DNA of 64,000 nt from Simkaniaceae bacterium (lineage in GTDB: Bacteria > Chlamydiota > Chlamydiia > Chlamydiales > JACRBE01): assembly GCA_022763045.1 (NCBI GenBank), contig JALEGI010000010.1, forward strand, positions 44,619 through 108,618. Direction: 5' to 3'. How positions within the stretch are numbered: position 1 is the first letter of the stretch; every line of letters begins with the position of its first letter. The notes beneath the pieces are model-generated. The model was not told the origin of the DNA, searched no databases, and saw nothing but the letters and a program-made list of their open reading frames with translations. Below are positions 24,551 through 33,790 of this stretch, piece by piece. The translations under genes were made by a program, and so were the position numbers.

Positions 24551-25399
24551 ATGAAAAAGGAAAAACTCTTGATTGGTGCACACACTTCTGCTGCAGGCGG
24601 AGTTCACAAAGCGGTCCTTGAGGGCGGTGAACTCGGCGCGACGACGATTCAACTTTTCACTGCGAACCAAAAGCAGTGGAATACCAAACCGATTGCAGAG
24701 GCCGAGGTCGAGCGCTGGTTTGAAGCAGTGGAAAAGACTGGCCTGCAAAAGATCATGAGCCACGACAGCTACCTAATCAACTTAGGCTCTCCCAAGCCAG
24801 ACATTCTTGAAAAGAGCATGAAGGCCTTCGAAAATGAGCTCAAAAGGTGTCATCAACTCGATTTAACCTACCTCAATTTCCATCCAGGTGCGGCGACAAC
24901 AGCGAGTCGCGAGGAGTGTCTCGATCAGATCATCGCAAGTTTAAAGCAATTTGAAACGCTCGCAAGTGAGGGCAACACGCGACTGCTTTTGGAAACAACT
25001 GCGGGGCAAGGAACAACTGTCGGCAATGGGTTTGAAGAGCTTGCCTACATTATCAAGGGCGCCAAGGGTCATGTGCCAATTGGCGTTTGCATCGATACCT
25101 GCCACATCTTCTGCGCAGGCTACGATGTGCGCAATTACGATGCTTGGGACAAAACTCTCAATCAGTTTGATAAAATTATCGGCCTTGAGCACCTCTATGC
25201 CCTCCACGTGAACGATTCTATGAAGCCCTTTGATTCAAGACGCGATCGCCACGCCTCTCTAGGGCAGGGCGAAATTGGTATTGAGGGTTTCAAGGCGATG
25301 ATGCAACACCCAAAGCTCAAAGAGATTCCAAAGTACCTAGAAACTCCGAAAAAAGAGATTTGGAGCGAAGAAATTCAACTACTGAGAGAGATGGCGTGA
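24551..25399 (+). CDS. nfo: Endonuclease IV
   Basis: 282-residue AP endonuclease IV (TIM-barrel, three zinc ions). Recognisable pieces: GAHTSAAGGVHKA, FTANQKQW, YLNFHPGAA, LLLETTAGQG, GVCIDTCHIFCAGYD, ALHVNDSMKPF, RDRHASLGQGEIG. It cuts the backbone at abasic and oxidised sites in base-excision repair. The ATG at 24551 is preferred to an upstream TTG. The stop overlaps the GTG of asnS. In C. trachomatis nfo adjoins rpsD, by memory; here two accessory genes separate them. Confidence 0.95.
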   Translation: MKKEKLLIGAHTSAAGGVHKAVLEGGELGATTIQLFTANQKQWNTKPIAEAEVERWFEAVEKTGLQKIMSHDSYLINLGSPKPDILEKSMKAFENELKRCHQLDLTYLNFHPGAATTASREECLDQIIASLKQFETLASEGNTRLLLETTAGQGTTVGNGFEELAYIIKGAKGHVPIGVCIDTCHIFCAGYDVRNYDAWDKTLNQFDKIIGLEHLYALHVNDSMKPFDSRRDRHASLGQGEIGIEGFKAMMQHPKLKEIPKYLETPKKEIWSEEIQLLREMA

Positions 25400-26745
25400 G
25401 AGTAAAAATTCGAGAAGCGAAGCAAAAACCTGTTGGTGAAACAATTACTCTCTGCGGCTGGGTGCGTACGATTCGCAAGCAAAAATCTTTTTGCTTTATT
25501 GACCTCAACGATGGCTCGACGCTTAAAGGCTTTCAAATTATTGCAGATGCCCAGTTGACCGAAAACATCCACACGGGCACTTCGCTAAGAGTCACAGGGG
25601 AAATTGTCGAGAGTCCTGGAGCTGGGCAGAGCACTGAACTCTCTGCTAAAGAAATTCACGTCTTTGATCCCTGCGCGCGTGAGGACTACCCTCTGCAAAA
25701 AAAGCGACACTCGGCTGAATTTTTGCGCACAATTGCCCACCTGCGTCCCCGCACGAATCTACAAGGCGCTATTATTCGCATGCGCAACACGCTCGCTTAC
25801 GCCTCACACCGGTTTTTTCAAGAGCGCGGCTTTTTCTACATTAACACCCCAATTATCACCTCCTCCGATTGCGAAGGGGCAGGCGATATGTTCCAAGTGA
25901 CGACCCTCGATGTAAAAAAGGGCCAGCGCGATTTTGATGACGATTTTTTTGGCCGCCAGGCCTTTCTCACCGTCTCGGGCCAGCTCAATTCTGAAGCAGT
26001 TGCTCACGCAATGTCTGATGTCTACACCTTCGGGCCTACCTTCCGCTCGGAAAACTCCAATACCTCGCGCCACCTAGCTGAGTTTTGGATGATCGAGCCT
26101 GAAATGGCCTTTTATGACCTTTCAGACACCATGACTCTCGCGCAAGACTACTTGAAATATCTCGTAGATGCTGCCCTCACCTCTCATCCAGAAGAGATGG
26201 AGCTCTTTGACAAATTTGTTGAGAAGGGACTCATCGATCGCCTCACAAAAGTGAAAGAGAAAGACTTCAAGCGCATGCCCTACACTGAAGCGATTGAAAT
26301 CTTAGAAAATTCGGGCAAAAAATTTGAATTCCCCCACGAATGGGGATGCGATTTGCAATCGGAGCATGAGCGCTACCTTGCCGAAGAGCACGTGAAGGGC
26401 CCCGTCATTTTATACGACTATCCACGCGATCTCAAAGCCTTTTACATGCGCAACAATGACGATGACAAAACTGTCGCGGCTATGGATGTGCTTGTTCCGA
26501 AAGTGGGAGAGCTCATGGGTGGCTCGCAGCGTGAAGAGCGCTATGATATCTTACTAGAGAAGTGCAAGGCGGCAGACTTTGACCTAGAGACCTACAAATG
26601 GTATCTCGATCTACGCCAATATGGCTCAGTTCCCCATAGCGGCTTTGGCCTTGGCTTTGAGCGTCTGATTCAATTCATAACAGGGGTAGAAAATATCCGT
26701 GATGTCATTCTCTTCCCCCGCTACCCTGGCCACTGCAACTACTAA
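25396..26745 (+). CDS. asnS: Asparagine--tRNA ligase
   Basis: 449-residue class IIb synthetase. The OB-fold anticodon-binding domain ([20 protein letters not shown]) is followed by the catalytic core with [20 protein letters not shown] (motif 2) and [12 protein letters not shown] (motif 3); the C-terminal [10 protein letters not shown] is typical of AsnRS rather than AspRS. Chlamydia species make Asn-tRNA by transamidation, so a dedicated AsnRS points away from that genus. The start is a GTG (25396) overlapping the TGA of nfo; a TTG at 25360 would also be in frame. Confidence 0.9.
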   Translation: MRVKIREAKQKPVGETITLCGWVRTIRKQKSFCFIDLNDGSTLKGFQIIADAQLTENIHTGTSLRVTGEIVESPGAGQSTELSAKEIHVFDPCAREDYPLQKKRHSAEFLRTIAHLRPRTNLQGAIIRMRNTLAYASHRFFQERGFFYINTPIITSSDCEGAGDMFQVTTLDVKKGQRDFDDDFFGRQAFLTVSGQLNSEAVAHAMSDVYTFGPTFRSENSNTSRHLAEFWMIEPEMAFYDLSDTMTLAQDYLKYLVDAALTSHPEEMELFDKFVEKGLIDRLTKVKEKDFKRMPYTEAIEILENSGKKFEFPHEWGCDLQSEHERYLAEEHVKGPVILYDYPRDLKAFYMRNNDDDKTVAAMDVLVPKVGELMGGSQREERYDILLEKCKAADFDLETYKWYLDLRQYGSVPHSGFGLGFERLIQFITGVENIRDVILFPRYPGHCNY

Positions 26746-27032
26746 CGGATTGTTGCGACTCCATGAGAAAAGCTAGCTGGATACTCTTCATGACTTGCAA
26801 CTGGTGTGCCCACTCCGCTTAATTGATAAGCAGCAAAATGTACTCCTGAAGCTCGGTCATCTGAGTTTGCAATTTTCCCTACCAGGGAATCTCTATTAGC
26901 CGCTGAAATATCGCTACTTGGTATGTGAGAAATTGCCAGCATAAATAGGTCTTTCGTAGCAATCCCTACAGGCGCTTCGAAAATTGCTTGATAAGACTGC
27001 CCTTGGTTATTGAAATTTATATTATATTCCAT
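26742..27032 (-). CDS. Hypothetical small protein
   Basis: 96-residue protein (begins MEYNINFNNQGQSYQAIF), mixed polar composition, no signal or membrane segment. A strong GGAGGT site eight bases before the ATG supports it as real despite its size. Its stop overlaps the stop region of the convergent asnS by four bases. No family recognised. Confidence 0.65.
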   Translation of the reverse strand: MEYNINFNNQGQSYQAIFEAPVGIATKDLFMLAISHIPSSDISAANRDSLVGKIANSDDRASGVHFAAYQLSGVGTPVASHEEYPASFSHGVATIR

Positions 27033-27097
27033 ATTACCTCCAATGTATTATAGCATTTTATCACACTAATTACATTAAAAATAATATATAAATAAAT

Positions 27098-28198
27098 TTA
27101 ATTATTAACTGTCTTATTTTTCAAGATAGCCGCCCCTACTCCCAGAAGTGTTGCGACAATGGAAATTGCAAGGCCGACATAGGGAATGCGCACGAGAATA
27201 AAGTAGATGATGAGCGCAAAAAAGAAATTGAGCTTTTCAAACCGGTGGATGCGAAACCGCTGGGTCGAGAGGCGGGTAATCCACAGGATAGAGATCACTT
27301 TCGCCATATAAAACCCGATGACATTCACAGCAATGAGCGTCAGGGCAAAGGGAGCGCCAACAATTGTCATGAGGAAAAAGAGCGAGATGAGTGGAAGCAA
27401 GATAGCAATCATGACACCTGTTAAAAAGGCGCGCACAGGTCCTTTTGTCAATACTTCATAGGAGGTATCGACGCGATTGCGGTAATAGCGCAGCAAGACC
27501 AATCCAACGACAAGAGAGTAAAAGAAGTTCATCAAAATCGTCGCGAGCTTCGATCCGGTTGAGAGCTTTTTGATAAACGATTTGCGCGTTACATTGGAGA
27601 AAATCGAATCTTCGTGCTTAATGCCCCCTGTGAGCTTGGCATTAGAGTCAATATGCGCATCGTTAGTACTCCAGTAGGTGATCGGTCCTTTCACATTGGC
27701 CTTTGAGGTAATGCGCAATTGGCCGACATTTGCGGTGACAAAGCCCCCCACTCCATCAGATAGGCGTAAAAACGACGAAGAGATGCGTATATTTCCATTG
27801 ATCCGCGAGGCAAAGTCTGCGGTGCCTGTCATTCCTACGACGTTGCCTTTGATAAGAGCTTTGGGGCTGAGATCAAGCGAGCCGGCCACAACGCTGACGC
27901 TACCTCCGACATCCCCTGAGATGACCACGTGGCCTCCAGCACCTCGAATATTTTGACCAACGTATCCCGAATGGCTCAGCTCTCCACCCACAAAGAGAAT
28001 GCTCCCGTCAACGGTGCCATCGACAAAGGCTTGTGAGGCTAGGACAAAGAGGTCCCCCTTGATGTGTCCTGAGATTTCAACAGTCGAGCCTCGGGCAAAG
28101 TAATCACCTTGAATCGTTGTCCCGTGTGGCAAGACAACATAGGCAGAATCATCTGCAAAGAGGGCAAAAATCGGTAGAAGAAAAAGGAGAAATCGCAT
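27098..28198 (-). CDS. Membrane protein with bactofilin-like beta-helical domain
   Basis: 366 residues: a signal peptide (MRFLLFLLPIFALFA), then about 190 residues of six-residue-periodic repeats (IKGDLFVLASQAFVDGTV, GGSVSVVAGSLDLS, INGNIRISSSFLRL, KANVKGPITY) like a polymer-forming bactofilin/beta-helix, here outside the cytoplasm, then several membrane segments (about 225-245, 258-290, 295-310, 325-360). It follows hemA without a gap, with its GGAGG site inside the hemA end, so the two are translated together. A link to envelope shape is a guess. Confidence 0.7.
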   Translation of the reverse strand: MRFLLFLLPIFALFADDSAYVVLPHGTTIQGDYFARGSTVEISGHIKGDLFVLASQAFVDGTVDGSILFVGGELSHSGYVGQNIRGAGGHVVISGDVGGSVSVVAGSLDLSPKALIKGNVVGMTGTADFASRINGNIRISSSFLRLSDGVGGFVTANVGQLRITSKANVKGPITYWSTNDAHIDSNAKLTGGIKHEDSIFSNVTRKSFIKKLSTGSKLATILMNFFYSLVVGLVLLRYYRNRVDTSYEVLTKGPVRAFLTGVMIAILLPLISLFFLMTIVGAPFALTLIAVNVIGFYMAKVISILWITRLSTQRFRIHRFEKLNFFFALIIYFILVRIPYVGLAISIVATLLGVGAAILKNKTVNN

Positions 28199-29122
28199 CT
28201 AGGCCTCCATTGCGAGAGGGATAATTTTTTTCTGCATAAATCGGGTGTAGAGCCTCTCTGTCAACTCTTCCATGGCAACGGAACAGAGCTCAAGAGGTAT
28301 GTGGTTTTTATGCATGGCGGTGAGCTCATCGATATTAAATAGACGCACATGGGGATTGCGGCCAATCTGTGGATCGACGTTACGTGGAATACCAAGATCT
28401 AAAATAAGCCGGCGCTCTTTTGGCGCGCCCGAGGTGATGAGGTAGTTGACATCTTTCGCGGCGCACACTGTGATGGGATACTCACTCCATCTTTCACGCT
28501 CATTCCAAGGTAAAAGCCCCGTTTCAAGGTCTGTTTCATAGCGGCTACAGAGGGTGATGTTTTTAATCCCTCTGTGTCGGAGCATATAGTAAATTTGACG
28601 ATTGATCATTGAGTTGCCAATGAGCAGTATACGATCTGCCTGTGGGAAAAAGAGGCGAATGATCTCCCCCGCAATACTCTTTAAATCGCGATTGTGCGGG
28701 AGGGTAAATTGCGTGCGCATGCGCTTGCCAATAAAAAGCGACTTTTGAAAAAGGTAGTGCAGCTCTTTACAAAGATGCTTTGATTTGCCATAGGCGACTT
28801 TCACTTGACGCTGGATTTCGCTCTCGCCGATTAGGGCGCTGTCAAACCCTGAGACGACTTTTGCAAGATGGGCAAAACAATCGTAGCCAAAATAACTGTA
28901 GAGATAGGGCTCAAATTCCGTGACAATATCTTCACGCAAAAGGTTGAGAAAATTCGTTTGGGTGCTCGCTAAATTATTAGAAGAAAAGTAAATTTCCATG
29001 CGATTGCATGTCGATAGGTGTACCCAAGCGCAACCAGGGCTGAGCGTCTGGACACGCGAGAGTGTCTCTCGAATTTCCAGTGGGGCAGTTTTGAAATTGA
29101 CTCCGATGACACCAACTTGCAT
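28199..29122 (-). CDS. hemA: Glutamyl-tRNA reductase
   Basis: 307-residue HemA, short compared with the usual 400-plus residues but similar to chlamydial forms. The N-terminal catalytic domain is intact (GVNFKTAPLEIRE, STCNRMEIY with the nucleophilic cysteine, SGFDSALIGESEI), as is part of the NADPH domain (RILLIGNSMINRQIYYML, LILDLGIPRNVDP). The C-terminal dimerisation helix is reduced. It converts Glu-tRNA to glutamate-1-semialdehyde, the first step of haem synthesis. It follows recX by 11 bases on the same strand. Confidence 0.93.
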   Translation of the reverse strand: MQVGVIGVNFKTAPLEIRETLSRVQTLSPGCAWVHLSTCNRMEIYFSSNNLASTQTNFLNLLREDIVTEFEPYLYSYFGYDCFAHLAKVVSGFDSALIGESEIQRQVKVAYGKSKHLCKELHYLFQKSLFIGKRMRTQFTLPHNRDLKSIAGEIIRLFFPQADRILLIGNSMINRQIYYMLRHRGIKNITLCSRYETDLETGLLPWNERERWSEYPITVCAAKDVNYLITSGAPKERRLILDLGIPRNVDPQIGRNPHVRLFNIDELTAMHKNHIPLELCSVAMEELTERLYTRFMQKKIIPLAMEA

Positions 29123-29133
29123 ATAAGAATTAT

Positions 29134-29574
29134 TTATAGCTCTTCAGAGCCTATTGTTTCAAGTAGTGGGGCAATGAGCGCATTGTCGTAGCCTTGAGCG
29201 TATAGGTGACGAAATGCCTTAGACCTTTCGGTAAATTTTTTTTTGAAAACAACTTCTTTGGCATTTTCAATCTGCTCTTCAGCGCTGTAGTGCTGCTCCA
29301 AAAGCTCCATTGCCTCATAAAAAGAGGTGCCGAGCCTTTCAGAGAGTCGTCGCGCAATGCGTCCAGGGCCATATCTTAAACGTTTTCCACGGGCAATCTC
29401 TCCCTCCATTAGCGCCTGATCGTCGATATACCCTTGCTGTTTGAGTCTCTCCATCAGAGGGGCAATTTCCTCCTCTGTGTAACTTTTCCTTTGAAGTTTC
29501 TCTTTAAGCTCTTTTGAGCTATAGTTACGTCTCGACAGAATGTTATAAGCGACAAGCAAAATCTTTTTTTTCAT
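29134..29574 (-). CDS. recX: Regulatory protein RecX
   Basis: 146-residue RecX-family protein: RRNYSSKELKEKL, GYIDDQALMEGEIARG, RYGPGRIARRLSERLG and an ERSKAFRHLYAQGYDNALIA end, all from the three tandem helical RecX repeats. RecX binds RecA filaments and restrains recombinase activity. It lies just upstream of hemA, with which it is probably co-transcribed, and is divergent from the small glycine-rich gene at 29634. Confidence 0.88.
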   Translation of the reverse strand: MKKKILLVAYNILSRRNYSSKELKEKLQRKSYTEEEIAPLMERLKQQGYIDDQALMEGEIARGKRLRYGPGRIARRLSERLGTSFYEAMELLEQHYSAEEQIENAKEVVFKKKFTERSKAFRHLYAQGYDNALIAPLLETIGSEEL

Positions 29575-29633
29575 TTGAGATTATCTCTCCTCTGAGTACA
29601 TTGAAAAAAAGGATACACGATAAGGAGATTTTC

Positions 29634-29906
29634 ATGTCAGTCGGTGGAGTTGGTGGAGGAAGTGGTCTCGGCGGGATTTTAGGCGGTGGAGAGCCCCAAG
29701 CGCCCAAAACAGAGGGTAGCGGGGGCGGCAAAGGAATGCGCAGCTCAAAAATTTGGCAATGGATCGCGAGCAAGGGTAGTATGAAAGATGCCGATCAATT
29801 TGTGAAAAACCTTATCAATGAAACCACGCAAATGGTCTCCAAAGAGATGAAAAAACGGGATAAGGCAATTAAAAAGATGAAAAAATCGCTCTCCGAGGAG
29901 GGGTAA
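29634..29906 (+). CDS. Conserved small hypothetical protein, glycine-rich N-terminus
   Basis: 90 residues. The ATG at 29634 follows TAAGGAG. The first 35 residues are glycine-rich (MSVGGVGGGSGLGGILGGGE), followed by a helical lysine-rich part (IWQWIASKGSMKDADQFVKN, then KKRDKAIKKMKKSL). It directly precedes the pseudouridine synthase gene, with the ribosome site of that gene inside its end. Chlamydia has a similarly placed small gene next to its sfhB, by memory. Function unknown. Confidence 0.7.
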   Translation: MSVGGVGGGSGLGGILGGGEPQAPKTEGSGGGKGMRSSKIWQWIASKGSMKDADQFVKNLINETTQMVSKEMKKRDKAIKKMKKSLSEEG

Positions 29907-30788
29907 TTGAGCACATTTGTCATTGAAGAAAAAGATACGGATCAGCGTCTCGATCGCATTTTGCCGGGAAAATTTCCCGAGCGCTCGCGCGCCTATTTCC
30001 AGTTCCTGATTGAATCAGGAGCCGTTTCAGTCAATGGCAAAAGCGTGAAAAAACGCATGAAGCTCACAAGTGGCGATCAAGTTGAAATCGACTTCATCGA
30101 GCCGCCCGAAATGACCCTTGAGCCTGAGCCAATCCCCCTCTTAATCATCTATGAAGATGCCCACATCATCGCCATCGACAAACCCCTCTCCATGGTTGTC
30201 CACCCAGCTCCTGGCTCTCCATCTGGTACTCTGGTAAATGCCCTATTACACCACTGCAATTTAAGCGAAGATCCCGTGCGCCCCGGCATAGTTCACCGCC
30301 TCGATAAAGACACCTCGGGACTCATTGTTGCAGCAAAAACGCCCCAAGCTCACCAAAACTTAAGTGAGCAATTTGCAAACCGAGAGGTAAAAAAAACCTA
30401 CCTTGCAATAACAGTAGGCTCGCCTCGCGACTCCCACATCATCTCCCAAGTTGGGCGCCACCCCATCCACAGACAAAAAATGGCCATTTTACAAGAGGGT
30501 GGTAAGCGCGCTGAAACCTACTTTGAGCGACTAAAAACTGACAATCACCTCTCGCTTGTTCGTGCCAGACCAGTCACTGGACGCACCCACCAAATTCGAG
30601 TCCATGCCAAAGAGCTAGGAGCCCCCATTTTGGGCGATCCCGTTTACGGCCCCAAGCACCTCAATGAAAAATATCACGTGCATGAGCAGCTACTACACAG
30701 TGAATCGCTCACCTTCTCACACCCCACTACAGGGGAAGAAATGGCACTTAAAACTGCCTATCCAGAAAGATTTTCAAAATTCTTCTAG
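29907..30788 (+). CDS. rluD: RluD-family 23S rRNA pseudouridine synthase
   Basis: 293-residue pseudouridine synthase: N-terminal S4-like domain (RLDRILPGKFPERSRAY), catalytic motif GIVHRLDKDTSGL with the catalytic aspartate, KTYLAI and the RTHQIRVHAKELGAPILGDP block. The start is TTG immediately after the previous stop, with AGGAGGGG as ribosome site; there is no earlier ATG. RluD would modify helix 69 of 23S rRNA, though RluC-type specificity cannot be excluded. Confidence 0.88.
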   Translation: MSTFVIEEKDTDQRLDRILPGKFPERSRAYFQFLIESGAVSVNGKSVKKRMKLTSGDQVEIDFIEPPEMTLEPEPIPLLIIYEDAHIIAIDKPLSMVVHPAPGSPSGTLVNALLHHCNLSEDPVRPGIVHRLDKDTSGLIVAAKTPQAHQNLSEQFANREVKKTYLAITVGSPRDSHIISQVGRHPIHRQKMAILQEGGKRAETYFERLKTDNHLSLVRARPVTGRTHQIRVHAKELGAPILGDPVYGPKHLNEKYHVHEQLLHSESLTFSHPTTGEEMALKTAYPERFSKFF

Positions 30789-30858
30789 AAACTAATTTGT
30801 CCCTTGCGCTATTTTCAAAGTGAATGCATCTATATTGGGCTTGAAGTAAGGAACCGCT

Positions 30859-31131
30859 ATGAAAGAATTCATCGAATATATCATCAAGAATCTCGTCGAT
30901 AATCCTGATAAGGTAAAAATCAATCAAGTCGGAGGGACTCAGTCGATGATTATTGAGCTCTCTGTCGAAAAGTCTGACATCGGCAAGATCATCGGCAAGC
31001 GTGGAAAAACAATCAATGCGATCCGTACACTTCTTATGTCAGTTGCCTCTCGCAATGGGATCCGCGTAAGTCTTGAGATTCTAGAAGATGGTGAGCCCTC
31101 AAAAGCAGCTGAAAAAGCCGACGCTGAGTAA
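30859..31131 (+). CDS. khpA: KH-domain RNA-binding protein KhpA
   Basis: 90-residue single KH domain with the GKIIGKRGKT signature (GxxG loop) and a helical N-terminus (MKEFIEYIIKNLVDNPDKV). KhpA-type proteins bind many RNAs and in other bacteria act with KhpB on division and ribosome biogenesis. It ends exactly where the convergent methyltransferase-like gene ends (31131/31132). Confidence 0.88.
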   Translation: MKEFIEYIIKNLVDNPDKVKINQVGGTQSMIIELSVEKSDIGKIIGKRGKTINAIRTLLMSVASRNGIRVSLEILEDGEPSKAAEKADAE

Positions 31132-32382
31132 TCAAGCCTCTTCTTCAGGATGTAAAAGGTTGTAAACAGGAGCTTCACCCTCTTTTTCAACTTGAGATAA
31201 GACTGGAACTCCTAGTTCTAGAAAGCTAGGTGCTTTTGCAGCTTGCTCTTCTTCAGAAGAAACAGAAATCATGAATAGATCTGGCCGGGTTCCAGCAGAG
31301 GCTTTGCCTGGGTCATAAACATTTATATTGAGCGTACACCCCTCAGGTATGTATTTCTCTGCCATAGATCTGAAATCGCTCAGACAATGGGAGGCAACAT
31401 AAACTGATAGCTTTAAACGCTTCACGTCTTTACTTAAACCCGAAAGGAGCTCAATTGGAAACGGGCCTAAAGAGAAGATATGAAACTCGTCCTCTTGCTC
31501 GAGGCCCTCAATAAGCTCAATGCCAGCTTGAAAATTTTGATCAAACATGTCAATAATCATAGATTTACCGTCTGAAAATTGCATTTCATTACTGAAAAAT
31601 CTAGAATGCCAGATAAATCCTCCAACAGTGATGCGATCTTTCATCTTCATAAAAGCTTCTGCGTTTCCGTGATCGATATCGACATCGTTTGCCACAATAA
31701 AATCAAATTTCAGTTCAGGCAAACAGCTATGACATAAAAGGGTAATATGGAGATGTCCCATTGCATGAAGCTCCTTTTCAACTGCTCCAACAGCGACTGA
31801 TATATCTTCAGCGTCAATACAATGAACAACAATCCTGTCATACAATTTAGCAATTCTTGCAAGGAGAATAACAGTGCTTGCCAGTCCCCCTGCACCAAAA
31901 TCTGCAAAGGAAAGCTCACTTTTTTTGGGTAAACATCCTACAACAAAGTCTTCCCCCTCCTTACGCCTTGTGCTTGTGAAACGACTAAAGCTACTTGCTA
32001 GGTCGAGCTGCTGACAACCACATTCTGTGAGATATCCAGGAAAGCTAAGAAGAGCCGTTTCCTCTCCAAGATCGAGACAAAATGTTTCAGGAGACTTTCC
32101 CAAAAGATCAAACAGATTTGCGCGTCCTAGGGGCGTTTCAGAATCTCGAAGAACATTGGCCTGTCTGGTTCTCAACTCTTTCGGAAAACTTGGCCCCCAA
32201 AATCCCTGAATCCCCTCTCCAAGGTGAGCTTCAACAATTGCTTGTGCTTTTCCAAGGTCATCTGGAGATGGATTTTCTGCTGTTACCACAACCCAGTTGT
32301 AGTTCTCACCAGCTGCATATTCTGCATGACATGTAGGTGGAAGGGTGCTTTGAATTGTTGCTAGAGTTGCGCTTGCCATCAT
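31132..32382 (-). CDS. Methyltransferase-like protein, copy 1
   Basis: 416 residues. A Rossmann-like S-adenosylmethionine domain is suggested at about 145-250 (LSFADFGAGGLASTVILLAR, VVHCIDAED, FDFIVANDVDID, VGGFIWHSRFF). The N-terminal part shares blocks with the next gene (ENYNWVVV with EKFSWFVL; GRANLFDLLGKSPETFC with GRSRVFNLLGENPLPFC), so they are diverged paralogues. The two adjacent ATGs have GGAG upstream. Substrate unknown; the missing clear acidic end of strand 2 in one copy leaves catalytic activity open. Confidence 0.65.
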   Translation of the reverse strand: MMASATLATIQSTLPPTCHAEYAAGENYNWVVVTAENPSPDDLGKAQAIVEAHLGEGIQGFWGPSFPKELRTRQANVLRDSETPLGRANLFDLLGKSPETFCLDLGEETALLSFPGYLTECGCQQLDLASSFSRFTSTRRKEGEDFVVGCLPKKSELSFADFGAGGLASTVILLARIAKLYDRIVVHCIDAEDISVAVGAVEKELHAMGHLHITLLCHSCLPELKFDFIVANDVDIDHGNAEAFMKMKDRITVGGFIWHSRFFSNEMQFSDGKSMIIDMFDQNFQAGIELIEGLEQEDEFHIFSLGPFPIELLSGLSKDVKRLKLSVYVASHCLSDFRSMAEKYIPEGCTLNINVYDPGKASAGTRPDLFMISVSSEEEQAAKAPSFLELGVPVLSQVEKEGEAPVYNLLHPEEEA

Positions 32383-32445
32383 AGATCTCCGTAAAATTGG
32401 CAGAAATCTTAAAAAGATATTTAATAAAACACAAGAATTTACTCT

Positions 32446-33765
32446 CTAGTCCGTGTACGTTTTGCTATAGACACCATTTTTTGCGTAGTGAATACGCCAT
32501 CTTCCTTCCCCTTCTTTTACAATGCCAACACTATGGGTAATTGCACGACAATATTCTCCTGTAAAATCCTTAAAATTCTTCAGGCTTTCATGTTCTTTAA
32601 TAATAAGGTCGCCACCCATTGGAACTCCTTTTTCAATAGGAAAACTAACGAATTTTACATCAATTTTAGATGGTACATACTGCTGATAAAGCTCAACTTC
32701 TTTCTCAATTTCTCTAGTATCACCCAACACGTGAAGAACCAAAGAGTGTACTGTTTCAGGCAGATAAGAAAATATTCTTCTGGGAAGGTCTGAGACAATA
32801 CACATTGTTGATGTCGCCGGCAAATCTAACCCCTTGATAAGGCGATAAAGAGCTCTGTCATGACTCGCATAAGTTTCAAGAACCTCACGTTTACCATCTG
32901 GGCCCATGACCTCATCTGCCATAACGTATGAGTGATATATTTTGCCCTGGGGAGTTAGCCGCTTTGCTAGTTGAGATAGAGCATAGTGAACCTGATCATT
33001 TATATTGACATCTCTGGCGCGAACTAAATCAAAATCAGAATGGGCACCTAACTCGCCTACTGCAGACACATATTCAAGAGAGATGTGCGTAAGCCCCATT
33101 TCCCGGAACCAGCGATTTACCTTTTGAACTCTATTTTTCTGATCCTTAAGATCGATACAAGTGACTTCAATTTTTGTGTAGCGGTTGGCGATTTTTGCAA
33201 GAAACACTATAAGCTGAGCCATTGCACCACATCCAAATTCGATAAATTTCAATATCTCCTGCTTTGGCAGTTCTGCATGCATCCTTGCTTCGAAATCCTT
33301 GTCTCGAGAGCTTTTCATGCGATCAAAGCTAGAACTTGGTCCTAACATTGTGCAGCCACATTCTTTCAGATCTTCAGGGAAAAATCTAAGATAGGTAACA
33401 TCCTGCGATAGGCTAAAAAAATTTTCGGCAGAAAAAAAACAAAATGGAAGTGGATTTTCTCCCAGCAAATTGAATACTCTTGAGCGTCCAAATGAAGTCT
33501 CATCATGCGCAAGAGAGGTAAGCTGCCTTAATCTCGCTGCGAATGAGAAGCCAGGCCCATAGACGAATGCAAACTTCTGAGAAAACAATGAGTGGGTTGC
33601 CTCTTCAACCCGTCTGATGTCTTCCGGCGTAGAGCTAGAGGCATCGAGAACAAACCAGGAAAACTTCTCTCCGTCTGCAAAATTAACAGACATATTTTCA
33701 GGGATAATCTTAGCTAAACGTGTAAATGCATCTCTTGTTGTAATTTCCAATATAAATCTCCACAT
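32446..33765 (-). CDS. Methyltransferase-like protein, copy 2
   Basis: About 435 residues, paralogue of the gene at 31132-32382. The S-adenosylmethionine-like motif is clearer here (FIEFGCGAMAQLIVFLAKIA, then VTCIDLKDQ and DFDLVRARDVNIND). The ATG at 33765 lacks a good ribosome site; a TTG at 33750 preceded by GGAG gives a better match to the start of copy 1. The C-terminal about 140 residues are unrelated to known methyltransferases by eye. The pair may be secreted effectors or glycan/lipid modifiers; nothing in the sequence decides. Confidence 0.65.
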   Translation of the reverse strand: MWRFILEITTRDAFTRLAKIIPENMSVNFADGEKFSWFVLDASSSTPEDIRRVEEATHSLFSQKFAFVYGPGFSFAARLRQLTSLAHDETSFGRSRVFNLLGENPLPFCFFSAENFFSLSQDVTYLRFFPEDLKECGCTMLGPSSSFDRMKSSRDKDFEARMHAELPKQEILKFIEFGCGAMAQLIVFLAKIANRYTKIEVTCIDLKDQKNRVQKVNRWFREMGLTHISLEYVSAVGELGAHSDFDLVRARDVNINDQVHYALSQLAKRLTPQGKIYHSYVMADEVMGPDGKREVLETYASHDRALYRLIKGLDLPATSTMCIVSDLPRRIFSYLPETVHSLVLHVLGDTREIEKEVELYQQYVPSKIDVKFVSFPIEKGVPMGGDLIIKEHESLKNFKDFTGEYCRAITHSVGIVKEGEGRWRIHYAKNGVYSKTYTD

Positions 33766-33790
33766 AAAAGGAGAATATTTTAAAGGGAAA

